This document shows positions 52,340-64,000 of a DNA stretch of 64,000 nt, in pieces. The notes under the pieces are model-generated. The model was not told the DNA's origin and made no database searches. It saw only the letters and a list, made by a program, of their open reading frames with translations. The stretch's first letter is position 1, and every line of letters begins with the position of its first letter. The stretch comes from Zonotrichia leucophrys gambelii (Eukaryota > Chordata > Aves > Passeriformes > Passerellidae). Position numbers and translations under genes: made by a program. Location of the stretch: positions 25,174,038 through 25,238,037 of the forward strand of contig NC_088173.1 of NCBI RefSeq assembly GCF_028769735.1, read 5' to 3'.

Positions 52340-53302
52340 AGTAGAGTCTGTGTCAGTACATCATGCACCTGGGCCTGTGCAAAGCACTGGACACTGTCCT
52401 GCATGGCATCCTTATCTCTAAACTGGAGAGACATGGGTGGACTGCTCAGGGGATAAGGAATTCGCTGGCTGGTTGCACTCAAAGAGCTGCAGTCATTATT
52501 CTGATGTCTACATGGAGGCCAGTAATGAGCGGGACTGTCCAGGGTTGTCACTGGGCCTTGCCCTGTTTCACATCTTTGCTGGTGACAAGAACAGTGGGAT
52601 TGAGTGCTCCCTCATGCATCAGCAAGTTCTCTGATGACAACAATCTATGGCATGGTCGCTGCAGGACAGGGATACCATACAGAGGGATCTGGACAGGCTT
52701 GAGAAGGGGGGCTGTGCAAAGAAGTGGGACTTCACGGTGCTGGGGCATGACAAACTTGACATGACCTGGCAACGTGCACTCACAGCCCAGAAGGCCAAAT
52801 ATGTCCTGGGCTGCATCCAAGCCCTGTGGGCAGCAGGGCAGGGCAGGTGAGACCACACGCGCGGTGCGGCATCCAGCTCTGGGGTCCCAGCACAGGAAGA
52901 ACAGGCATCTGTTGGAGCAAGCCCAGAGGAGACCATGAAGACAATCAGGGGGCTGGAACATTTCACCTGTGAGGACAGGCTCAGACAGCTGGGGCTGTTC
53001 AGCCTGGAGAAGAGAAGGCTCTGGAGAGACCTTACAGCACCTTCCAGTTCCTCAAGGGAGCCAACAAGAGAGCTGGAGAAGGACAAGGGCATGTAGTGGT
53101 AGCACGAGGGGGAATGGCTTTAAGATGAGAGAGGGCAGGTTTAGGTTGGATATTAAGAAAAACATCTTTACTGTGAACCACTGGAACAGGTTGCTCATAA
53201 AAGCTGTAGATGCCTCATCACTAGAAACATTCAAGGCCAGGTTGGATGGGGCTTTGGGCAGCCTGTTCTAGTGGAAGGTGTCCCTGCCCATGGTGGGGTG
53301 TC
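52340..53302 (+). mobile_element. 5'-truncated CR1 LINE copy, main part
   Basis: The + strand reads decayed CR1 reverse-transcriptase C-terminus: LCKALDTVLHGILISKLERH, STWRPVMSGTVQG, and DRDTIQRDLDRLEKGGCAK. This is followed by the 3' UTR words GGCTGTTCAGCCTGGAGAAG and GGATATTAAGAAAAACATC. The ORF has stops and frameshifts, so it is dead. The right end stops inside the expected 3' UTR at about 53302. Confidence 0.92.
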
Positions 53303-53593
53303 ACCCTGTGCTTCTAAAGTTCTTCTAAGCCTTCTGATATTTACATTTTTGTAATAGAGTTTCTCATGCACTTTTCATGTAAATAATGATTGTTTTGCAG
53401 TACTTTCTGGAAAAAGAAAAAATTGATAAACTGCGGGTTTAACCAGTGTAGTTAAAGAAGTAACAATTACATCCTCCAATCCACAGTCACCTTTAGAATT
53501 CTATAAATATTGAAGTCAAAAAATAACCATGCTCTTTTTCGCCTTAAACATCTCAACATGTAAGTGCCATTCATTCTGCGTTGTATTGTAACA
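53303..53593. other. Insertion of about 290 bp inside the CR1 copy
   Basis: AT-rich sequence with no CR1 similarity lies between the two halves of the CR1 3' UTR. Family not recognised. No clear target-site duplication was found beyond a short GTGT-like word. Confidence 0.5.
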
Positions 53594-53642
53594 GTGTGGG
53601 GGTCAGAATGATATTAAGGTCCCTTCCAACCATTCTGTGATT
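53594..53642 (+). mobile_element. Displaced 3' tail of the same CR1 copy
   Basis: GTGTGGGGGTCAGAATGAT, then ATTAAGGTCCCTTCCAACC and ATTCTGTGATT, is the missing CR1 3' end. It resumes about 290 bp after the main part breaks off, in the same orientation. Confidence 0.8.
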
Positions 53643-54157
53643 TAAGTCTCAATCTATTTTCACCTCCAGCTGCCAGAGACAATGGATAACAAGAAAGATT
53701 AAAAAGGGATAATTGTAATATTCTTTCCTTCCAGGGAAGGTAAAGAGCAGCCATAGTCTATAAATTTTGCACTATATCATGAAACAGTGAGTTCTGAAAT
53801 TTTTAAAATCTTTTGCAGACTCAAAACGTAAATTTCTTTTTGATACGAGAAAAAAGTGGTTTGAGCCAATTGAGATCAAGATAATGAACCTTTTTAACAT
53901 TTGTGGAGATATCAGTACCAACTTCAAAGCAGCAGTAGCTGGCAGTGCTCAGACCTAGCAATGGGAAGGCTCAGTTGGGCCAGCTCACATTGCTCCCACT
54001 ATCCAAGCCTGCATTAAGGGGCTCATCGGTCACCTCACACCCCTTTGACTGAACCAATACAGCCAAAACATGGGATCCTTTTTGCCTGCCAAGGCCCTTA
54101 TACAGCAGCCTAAACAACCACCACCTTCCCATTCCTCTAAATGGAGCTCACAGCAAA

Positions 54158-54185
54158 TTAAAAAAAAAAACCAAAAAAAAAAAAG
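54158..54185 (+). repeat. A-rich tract
   Basis: Two runs of ten or more A separated by CC. Confidence 0.85.
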
Positions 54186-57100
54186 TGGAGCGCTCTACTG
54201 AGCAAATCAAACAGCTTTGGTTTATATCTGCTTAGAGTAGTTGATGAGCACATTAAAAAAGCAGAAGCAAGAGCCTCAAGGAATTTAGTTTCTGCTATTT
54301 AAAGACAAATAAAACAACCCTACAGGACAGGTGGGTCTGCAGGATAGAAGGCAGAGCCTGACTCTGAAGTGTTCGATGTAGGACATCCTGCAGGCCAGGA
54401 GGCTGTCCCAAGTGTGGCTGTATCAAGGCTGGAGCTCTGGAATGAAGATTGAGACTTTGACCCCAACTTGGAAATCTCATTTAGCTACTCCAGTGCTCTC
54501 TGATCTAATGATTGCAGATGCCATCTGTGCAACAGCATCAGGCAGGGTGAATTAAGGACAGTTTCATGCAGATTTTCAGCAGTTACTATCCACGAACAGA
54601 GGACCAAGGAAAATGCTCACAAATTAAAAGCTGACACCAGACACTCACGACCGTCTCATCTACTCATTGCTGGAAGTCTTTTTGGAGGTCAGGCCTGAGG
54701 GTGGAGAGCTGATACTTACTATCTCATATAGCTAAGTATCCTGTATCTGAGGCTGCAGAACAGGAGAAGAAAGTTGTCTAAAAAGATGCTGGCAGTGCTC
54801 TAAGTAGTTAAGAAAGAATTTCTAGCACTCAGCCTTGGCTGCAGAGTTTAATTTTAACTGTGTTAAAAATAGAAATACATGATAGGAACCTTAACTAAAA
54901 AATCATAGCAGAGCATTCAGCTGTGGTTTCAGTGTGGCCCCTTTCCACCCTGCTTTGCGGTGTGGTGTCAGGGTTCTGGGATGCTTTTGTGTCTCTTCTG
55001 AGCATCCTCTACCTACCCTTACACAACCACTGACCTCAGCAGCACCTTCCCAGGGATTTATGGCCTTGTGTGCATGCTCAACCTGGAGAGTGTTTGTTTT
55101 CTCACACATAAAGAAAAACAAATTGGGTTTTCAGTCAGCTGTCTGTTCTCAAACTGCATGAGGGAGAAGAAATAATAGCACACTCCTGGTTAGTTTGCCC
55201 TCGTTGCCAGCATCTTCTTAAAATGCTATTTACACATACACACACTGGATTCTGGATCAGGCAATGGCCACTTAAAACTAAGTTACAGCAAACAGGAGGT
55301 CTCCATTTATCAACCCAAATGCTCAGAAGCTTCCCTGCACTGGGTTGGCTTCAAGTGGAAGTTGTCCCCTGCCCCCTCAGAAGCCGCAAACACTCAGGTA
55401 ATACAGAGACAGAGAGGACTCTATTGATAAATAGTGTGAGGAATGCAGTAAAATACAAAATCCCAAGTTGTCATGACCTGTAATTTGCTGTGCATTTTTC
55501 TGCCCATTGTGATGGCAAATTTAGATTCCATCTTCAAGAGCCCCTGGGCCAAGCACAATCAGTAACTAGGGATCACTGCAGTGGAAACACAAAACCACTG
55601 GGAATCACTTCTCTCCTGACTCTACTCCAGCCCACATCCCACATTAGTCTAGACAGCCTGAATTTCAACGGCAATAAAGCAAACTGCAGAAATGCTCAGG
55701 TGCCACCATGAGGGAACAAAGTTGCAGAAAGAAGATAGTTTAGTGAGCAATATAGCTGTGCATACTCCCAGTGGAACTGAAGCTTCTGTCCAGGACCATG
55801 CTAGTCACAGATCATTAAGTTCTCCTGTAGGGCGTACAGGCCTGTCACAACTGTCTACAGCATTTCCTGACCAGCTGCAAAACTAAGTGGTGAGGGATCC
55901 TGACCTTTGGTTTCTCCCCTTTATCTGTGTGGGGGAACCCATTTCATGAGCCTGTGAACAACTCCCATCTTTGCCTGCTGGCTTTGCCCAAGGAAAAGAC
56001 TGGTGACAGCTATGCCAGATCCCATGTTATCCCACTTCATACACAGGCAGCAAACTAACCCATGCAACATTCCCTGCCTTGTCATTGCAGCCACTGGAGA
56101 AAGGCCTCCAAGTCCAGTACCTGGAGCTGCAGAGCTGCACTGCCATGATCCTTACAAGAGCCAACAGCTTCACTGCAGGGAATGCTCCCTCCATGCACAG
56201 CCTTTTGTGTAAGCACAAAGCAGATCTCCCAACTGGTTGCATCAGCCACAGCTGTAATTGTCTAACCCACTAAGCAGGCATAACCATCAGTAAGTTGTAT
56301 TTTAGCTGCTCAAGAGGCCACACTTTCAGGCTGGTCCTGGAGGCTGCTAGATTTTTTCCACACAGAGGCTCAGAAACCAATGTTATGACCCCAGAGATTT
56401 ACAAAAGACACTGATCTGCGTTTCTAAACTCCCAAGTTGTGCTTGGACACCAAGAGACACGAGTTGTTGGCTCAAGCTGCAGCAAGGGATACCAGAGACT
56501 CTGAGACCCAGAGCCACTCCCTCTCCTTTGAGTTCGAGCTGGCATTTTGTCTGAGCTCTGGCCAAACTGACACAGCAGCACTGAGCTGGACACAGTTCAG
56601 TTGTCTCAGATTTGACTCGTCCATGTTATTTTTTGGTTTAAATCCAAGCTAGTTATTTTTAAAGCAGCCTGCAATAAAACACAGCTGCTGTGGAAATGGC
56701 TTCATCAGAGACGAAGGTTTGCAGGTATTTAGTCCACAGTACATAACTGTATGCGGGCAGTCTGCAGAAGTGCCAAAGTTGAGAAATGCAGCCTTTGCAC
56801 AAAAGTTCCATCAGGGCTTTAAGCCCAGAGACTTCAGTCTTAATTTAATCCAGCTGCCACAAGAACCATTATAATCAATGAACAAAAAGAAGATTTGCAC
56901 AGTCAGCAACAAAACGCCACTTTAAGCACCTACATATTTGAGAATCCAAGTAATGCTCCTTTTCATAAATAAGAGGCTTCCAACTGAGCATGTAACAAAT
57001 GAAGTACATTGATGCTGGGCCACAACATGTTTAGAAAAGCTGGGGCCACTAAAAAATAAAGTGCATTTAGTCAGAGCAGGGCTTTAACCACCAACAAAGT

Positions 57101-58821
57101 CACAGAAATAGTGCTGCATTCTGTGGCTGTCTGCGGTCAGACAGCTGGCACCACCATCATCTTACCCAAGCACCTATTTATGCAAGTCTGACACCACCTT
57201 CACAAGGAGCAAGTTTTACCCTTCTTTGCACATTTCTGTCCCAAAACATCACACAGCACTGCTGTCCACTTGGACAGGTACTGCAGGACATGGTCATATT
57301 AATTTTTCAAGTTTGAGCTTTTTCTTTCTGGTCTCTGATAAATCAGAGCAACACAAATGTAAATTCTGCATTTCACACAGAGGGAAGTGGCCCCTGCTAC
57401 TCTGTGGCATTTTACCTTAGGTTTGCTCATTAATGTAAGCAGCCCATGTACCCTCCATTTCTGCTGATAATGCTCAAAGAGTGCAAGGAGGAACATAACT
57501 GTAATTATTTAAATCAGATCAGGACACAGCAGTATTGTTACTGTACACTGCCAGAGCTATCTGAGTTAAAAGAAAAAAAAGAAGAAAATCCCAGTATTCT
57601 ACTCATAAACACAGATGCAATTTAAATGTTACAAACGTAATGGGAGCTGTCATAAGAACTGCAGGCATGACATAGCAATTTCAGTTAATACAGCAGAGTA
57701 AATTGCTTATTAAATCAAGCCATCCTCAAGCAGGAGCTGTGGCTACAAATTCAAATGATACAATGACATAATTTAACTGCAACAGATCACACTGCTCCCA
57801 TCCTTTTCTTTCAAACCCTGAGATTTTTGAGCATCTTAGAGGAGCTAAAAATCCTTCCTAAAGCATGAAACCTTCTGAGAGGCTTAAGCAGAGTGCACAA
57901 AAGGGTAGTGAGTGTGTACACGCTGTGCTGGATGGTGAACTTCTCTTGGTAAATAGAACTTAACCTCTTGAACTTAAACCCTCGGAGTCTGCAGGATGCT
58001 GCAAGTTTGTTTGCAAATGTTTTTCTCTGAAGGACTGAACAGATCACTTGGGCTTTGTGCACGGGCCAAAGAGCGGCACTGGTGGCAGGAGTGCTGCTCA
58101 GGCTTCCTGAATATCCAGTCCTGCTCCCATTCCAAGGCATGGCTCCCGGCTGATGTCCAAAGTCCACCCCAATCACACTTTGTTTTCTCCCATCCTAGGA
58201 AATTAACCAATCTTACTAAAAATACCAAATCACACCTGAAAGGCAAGTGCTCTGTACCACAGCATGACACCACTGAATTGAGACTTTTTGCAAAGTGACA
58301 AACCCCAAAGAAAGAAGCAGCAAGTAATTTATGATCTGGATGTACCTGGGCCTGCTGGTGGGAGGGACAGTCCATGCCTGATAGTAGAGTTTTCACAGAA
58401 TACAGCTGAAAACAAAAGTTCTCATTTCTGTTCTCGAAAACCAAAGTCAGATGTTACCAGGACAAAAAAAGACAATGCATTTTTCACACCTAGAACTGCA
58501 ACACCAATAACTTGATCCCATTCAAAATTTCGTAATACTCTTTAGGGCACCCATGAAAAAGATCAAATTTAAGAAAAACGCCTAGAATACAATAGTATAG
58601 GTAGTAAGCACAGCTAGCAACATGTGAACTGCACCTGACTATACCTGTCCAAAGATCTGCACAAGCATGCATGAAACTGCTGAGTGCTTTAGTCCAATCA
58701 ATGCAAACCATGTGTATGTTTACTGAGACTAACCCAAAAAGCATCCAGAAAAAAAATGGTCAAAGGTAAAAGAGAATGACTACAAATTTTTGAAGACAAA
58801 GTGCTCACTTTATAGGTAGGC

Positions 58822-58880
58822 TGCAAAAACAAAATAAACAAACACTAAACCAAACCAAAACCATACACACACAAAAGCAG
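58822..58880 (+). repeat. A-rich tract with CC and CACACA interruptions
   Basis: Low-complexity sequence of AAAC, AAACC and CACACA words. Confidence 0.75.
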
Positions 58881-61800
58881 GTTTAAAATGCTGGAGAGAT
58901 TCCTTGCAATAGCAGAACAGCTTAAAAACACACTCCAAGGCTACATAATTGGAAATGTAGCATTCACAGTTTGAAGCATCTAGTAGGAGCCTGGAAATTC
59001 ATTTTGGTATCACTGAGCCACCACCTGCAGTCTCTGGAACAGATCTCCCAAGGCACTTCATTTGGAACTGATGCTGAGCCAATGTACCAAAGAAGGACTG
59101 CTCCAGTCACAAACCCACCTGAATGTGGGAAAAACCAGATCACAAAGCACTTCCTAGTTCTTGGACAGAGAAGCATAATGCTGTGGTCCTCCAAGGACCT
59201 ACAGGCAGGACCACAGCTTGGACCACAAGTACAGGGTTTTTTGGGAAAGGATGTATCATTGGTGAGAGACAGGATAACACACGATCTAACTGGAGAGAAG
59301 AAGCTGATTAGAGAAGCATTTGGCTGAAGAGCTTATGCACACAGAAGTGATTCATCTGAAAAGATCAACATTTTCAAGCTAAATCACAGGTTCTGCATTT
59401 TGAAGGCAGGAAGAGGCAATTCCCACCAACAGTTTTTTGTGCTGGCTGCCAGACGTTATACTGCTATTACATCTGAGACACAGCTGCAAGTCTGATCCCA
59501 CTCCAAAAAAAAAGCAATGCAAAGGTACACGTATGATCTGCATTTTTACACTCTAAGCCAGGGTCACTGCACTCCTCCACCTCTTCCTTTTGGGGAGCTG
59601 ACAGACATTTCCCATTGGTGAGGGGATGCTGTGCACAAACACAGCTCTGACCTTTCAGCAAGAAGCCTTCCACACAACTCCAGATTTCAAAGGTTGACTT
59701 TATCCTACTGGATGTAGAACATAAACTCTACTAAAACTTAGGAGGAAAATCCTCTCCTTCCTCTCATTTACAGATGCTTTTATGAGCAGTCCACATTTTA
59801 AAATCCTTATGTAGCTTAGCAGACCTGCTGGGATGAAACTGAAGTGATTTTGTCCATTTGCTGAAAACATCAGTTAAAATTAACAATCTCCAAAGAAATT
59901 CCTTCTACCCAGCAAATAAGGATTTTTAGTTCAGAATACAAACAAAGGAAGGAAGTGTTCAGGTAGTAATTTACTGCCTTGAGCACTGGTCTGCAGAGTT
60001 CTTTATTTTTAAAAAAGTGAAATAATCTTTCTAATTCCTGTTTAAAAAGTCCTCAAAAAAAGGGATTAGACTGCTTCTACATTTTAGCAATTGTTTCTAT
60101 ACCACTAAAAGTGAGCTGATCAAACTTTCCTTTTGCTCACCTGCAGTTTTCGCAGAAGAGGTGAGCAGCAAAGCAAGCACTGCCCCTACAACCATAATGC
60201 TAAAACACTTCCAACACGCACACTGAACCCCCTCAGGCCAGGCCTGTGAGTACAGCATGGAAGGCAGCAGAAATGAGCGAGTGGGGAAAGAACCCACAGT
60301 ACCCTAGGTTAAGTTTTAAGAAAAATTAAATAAAAGAAAAAAATCAATCAATCTCATTACTCATTTACAACAACAATGTACGGCTAGGGGGGAACTGATA
60401 AAGAAAGAGCTCTCTTCAACCTGGGTAACTAATACCTAAGGAAAGACCCCACAGCTTTGGCTTCAGCTTCCAAGAAAGCTGCTGAGGGGAAAGAGGGCCA
60501 TGTGGAGGTCAGTAGGTGATTTACAGAATGGTGATGCAGTGGCACCTGAAAAACTAAACAAGTCATAAATTAAAGCAAACCAGAAAGAGGCAGCTCAGAA
60601 GCAGCAGGACCCCCAGCCATCATGGAAATGAAGACTGTGCAGCAAACAAGAAAAGATGGACCCAGAGAAGTTCTGGAGGGGATTTTATTTGAGGCAGACT
60701 TTGGGATTTTTTTTTTTTTTCTTAGAATAGCCTACAGCAGGCTGACACAATGAATGCAGACACTTTAATCTAGACCTTGTAGATTAAAGGAAGAACTTTT
60801 CAGAGCTACCTAAAGGATTGAGGAGCTTAAACTGCACTGCACATTCCAGAGGAATTTGATGTGCAATTAATTAGACTGTTCTGGAATGTCTTTGGTTTTT
60901 GTTTTTAAACTGGTTTTTTCCTTGAAATCTCTGAGAAAGTGTGTTTCAAAATCAGAATGTGATTAACTGGAATTCCACATTACGGAATTACAATGAGCAG
61001 GAGAACAAATGTATGCAAATGTTATTTCTGATTTCTGTTTCTTCACATTTTTTGGAGTCACTGTTAGCTTATATCCTGCGCAAAAGGTTTTATGGCTTTC
61101 TTGAACTAAGCCCCTCTTTATGTAGCCAACTACAACACACTGGAAGCACAATTATGCAGCTAAGATAAGACAAAATACAGTGGTGATGCACCAATTCATC
61201 ATGTTTGGGGTCTTCTAATGAAGCCCATTACTCACAGAAGAGAATTTTCTCAAGCAGTTAGTCACCACCAGACAGCTTTCCCCATTACTTCCTTTTCTGC
61301 AGCTAGTGAGTAGCCTGGTCCTCTCCTCACCATCCCAGAAATGCAATATTAAGAAAAGTCAACACCTAAATTAAAAGCAAACAAACAGTATTTAACTTTC
61401 CCTTAACCTTAAAAGAAATTAACAATAAAACAGAACACCTTTCATGAGCAAGTAAACCTTTTTCATTTAATAAAAAAAAAAAGACAAAGACAAAAAACAG
61501 CCTGCTGTCCATTTAACACTACAGAAAAATACAGAGTATCTTTCTTTAGCTTATTAAAACAAGCATACAAACTAGACACTAATAACAGCTTGCATAGAAA
61601 CATTTTGTTTTGTACTTTGTGCAAATCTTACTAAATAAGGCATGCTGGCAGGCTTAGGTAGCAATGCAAGAGTTATCAAGGAATGCCGAGGAACCGCAAG
61701 GAGAATTCCAGGCAGTCTGCAATCCACATCCACTTACACACTTCACTGGACTTCAAAGCCCAACAGCTGAGAGCTGCAGATCTGTCTGCAACATAAGGCA

Positions 61801-63556
61801 ATATGGTATGTGTAGGGCCCAGCACCTGCTTTCAGCTACTCAGGGGTTTGCTACACATAAGATCACTTGAATTCAGAAAACCTGAGCCAGTAGTTAAAAT
61901 GGGGGTTTTGGGTGGGGATCAGTAAGAACCCAGCTTCAGGGTGAAGCAAGGGAAGAGGCAAAGACAACAATGACATCAAGGAACACAGCCCTTCACATAC
62001 CCCTTTTCAGGTTTTGTGCAGATTTTGCATGCTTTTTTATACTGTGAACTTTTCCCATGGAGCAATGTTTTTTCAAGGAAATTTGTCTAACAAGTTATCC
62101 AGAAGAGTATTTGTGGAACAGAAAAAACTAACGTGTTTGTGTCTCTTAGCCAGCCAACAAGTGTCTATTGCAGAAATCCAACAGGAAGTAGTGACACTGA
62201 AGAAGGGTGGCTGTGTGACGAGGAAGGGATGAAGAAGGAAGCTGCAGTAAGAGCAGTATCAGAAATCTCAAATAAGTTATGTAGCACAGAGGGAAATTAT
62301 AAGGCCTAACTGGAATAATATTTTGCCTCCTTCTTCCCCCTCCAAATCAAGTATTTTCAGGAAATATTGAAGTACAACCTTCTTCTGAAAGCAGCTTTGC
62401 ATTAAAAATCTGTTTAAACTCCAAAAGCTTTTTCAAAACACATTTTAAAAACCCGTGAACAATAATCTTCAAAATCCCCCAGTAATTTTTAACATAAAAT
62501 GGAATGTTCCTGGGCTAGAGCTGCCAGCTCCTTCAGGAACTCTGGGAAAAGGGCAGCTGCAAGTACGGCGTTCCTCACATGTGCAGGAAGGCTGGGATGA
62601 GCCAGGCCTTTCTTTCCTTTCTGTCCCAGGAAAGGCTGCAGTACGGCTGGGTAAGCTTCAGGAAGACTCCTTCCTTTCCCTGGGTTGCTGCTGTGATGGA
62701 CATCACCTAAAGACGGGAGGAGAGGGAGAGGAAAGAAAAAAGACTCTGTATATTAAGCACACAGAGTACTTGTACAGTGTCCAAAGCCAGTTTATAAGGA
62801 TTGTGTTCAGAACTGTAATTTGCAGTACCCACATTGTGCAGGGAGATACTGCACTAATCCAGCATTTTAAAGTTCTACGTGGCCTGGTTCTATTGCATTT
62901 TTTATTACCTATCTTTCCCCAGGTTACATATCATTCAGTTACAGCTCTGATGAGAGAAATATGTGGGCAGAAGAGGAGTCAAGGGAAAGAGTAATATGGA
63001 TTTACCTTCTGAAACATCAGATAATATCTACCCGTCTAGAGCCAGCATGGTTGTCTCCATTTCAACAATACTATGCTCTATCCCTCCCCCACACCCAACT
63101 GTTGTTCTGATTTTATTTCTCTTTCTCTATCCTCTCTCTGTGAATCACCATGTCAATGGGTTCGAGGCCGAGCTATCACATCACCACAAGAGTTTGAAGC
63201 AAGTTAGAAACTAAGGAGAAAAAAAAATTAAAATTGGATTTTTCTGCAGCTATAGGCCCTACTAACTACCCTTACTTCCCTGTAAAGCAACTAACCATTA
63301 AAAAGAGAGCAAGTGAAAGCCACTGTGTGTTCTGCTATATGATCTCTGCTGCCAGAGTTCAGGGGATCAGAGCTCAAGTATCAGAATGCATGGAATTACA
63401 GTGACAGCAGCACTTAAATTTCAATCAATTGCTCCTTGTTTCAACCTGAAGCAGAACTGCCCTTTAATTAGATGATAATTAATTTAGTGAAACTAAAAAG
63501 GTGACAAAATCTAATGCTGATGGAAATAAATACTCTACAAAGAAAAATTAACCTGT

Positions 63557-63596
63557 AGAACTCACTGCTACAAGACAGAACTCACTGCTACAAGGT
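63557..63596. repeat. 20-bp tandem duplication
   Basis: AGAACTCACTGCTACAAG occurs at 63557 and 63577, perfectly conserved over 18 bp. Confidence 0.9.
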
Positions 63597-64000
63597 GTCA
63601 TTGAGGCCAACAGCGGACACAGATAGATGAAGTCCCACCTAACTCACAAGTGGGATGCTCTCCTGAGATGTATAAGTAAATCATTTAAAAGAAATAGAAG
63701 GGCTGTTATGTTAATTCACACACTGCAGACAAGCCCAAAACTGCATTGCTGCCTTCAGATGGGGTTTCCCTTACACTGCACACAGTTTATGTTAAAATAA
63801 GAGTCTCGAGTGACGCCAGCCTTGCTCTGAAACCCCTCCAAGCAGCAAACGGGGAGCTGCAGATGAAGGCCTCACTCGATGCTGCACAGCAATCCTCTGT
63901 TCAATAGCTCTGCACTTTTGTTCCTTGCCTGTACTTCACCCAAGGCACTCTGGAATTACTCTTCCAAACACTTGAAAAAAAAATTTCATCTCAATCATTT

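Larger units (their letters stand above)
50306..64000. other. Downstream non-coding region, possibly 3' part of a convergent minus-strand gene
   Basis: Besides CR1 copies, this region shows no recognisable coding exon on either strand. From about 51.6 kb the + strand becomes A/C-rich, as expected if the minus strand is transcribed. In mammals FHIP1A converges on the 3' end of GATB, so its 3' UTR or a terminal intron may lie here. That rests on synteny and composition only. 53.65-64 kb contains A-rich tracts (54158, 58820, 61470) and a 20-bp duplication (63557), otherwise nothing identified. Confidence 0.5.

Noticed and set aside
52363..53271. Plus frames of 133 and 100 codons and minus frames of 137 and 157 codons
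   Set aside because: All lie in the dead CR1 copy or its complement.
57974..58444. 156-codon minus open frame, considered as an FHIP1A exon
   Set aside because: Does not resemble any FHIP1A segment I can recall. A second frame overlaps it and no clear splice pair was found.
62455..62994. 179-codon plus open frame near the right end
   Set aside because: No recognisable family, low-complexity glycine/glutamate stretch, and local composition suggests minus-strand transcription. Left as chance pending conservation data.

Overview
The window is vertebrate nuclear DNA, most likely from a bird. It is AT-rich and intron-rich, has one CpG-island promoter, and carries several CR1 non-LTR retrotransposon copies with the avian-type 3' end (ATTCTGTGATTCT-like repeats and a GGTTGGACT...GGTCCCTTCCA block). 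No tRNA, rRNA, CRISPR or prokaryotic gene was seen.

One complete protein-coding gene is supported. It is GATB (PET112), subunit B of the mitochondrial glutamyl-tRNA(Gln) amidotransferase, on the + strand. It has 13 coding exons between 8306 and 49974. All splice phases join, giving an intact 1665-nt reading frame (554 residues plus stop). Together with GatA and GatC, this enzyme converts Glu-tRNA(Gln) to Gln-tRNA(Gln) in mitochondria.

Layout: 1-8.1 kb is upstream non-coding DNA with small duplications and a 0.47-kb minisatellite. 8.13-8.76 kb is a CpG island holding exon 1, GC boxes, a ZNF143-like motif and a CTCF-like motif. 8.3-50.3 kb is GATB, with a 13.6-kb intron 2 that carries a 1-kb antisense CR1, and a polyadenylation signal at 50282. 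50.3-64 kb is downstream non-coding DNA with another CR1.

By eye, the + strand is A-rich from 1 to 8 kb, T/G-rich across GATB, and A-rich again after about 51.6 kb. This suggests GATB lies between two minus-strand transcription units: one diverging from its promoter and one converging on its 3' end. In mammals the convergent neighbour of GATB is FHIP1A (FAM160A1), but no FHIP1A coding exon could be recognised here. A set of weak, splice-bounded minus-strand exon candidates lies between 2.6 and 8.1 kb. These are the least explained part of the window. They could be a bird lncRNA, a decayed gene or chance.
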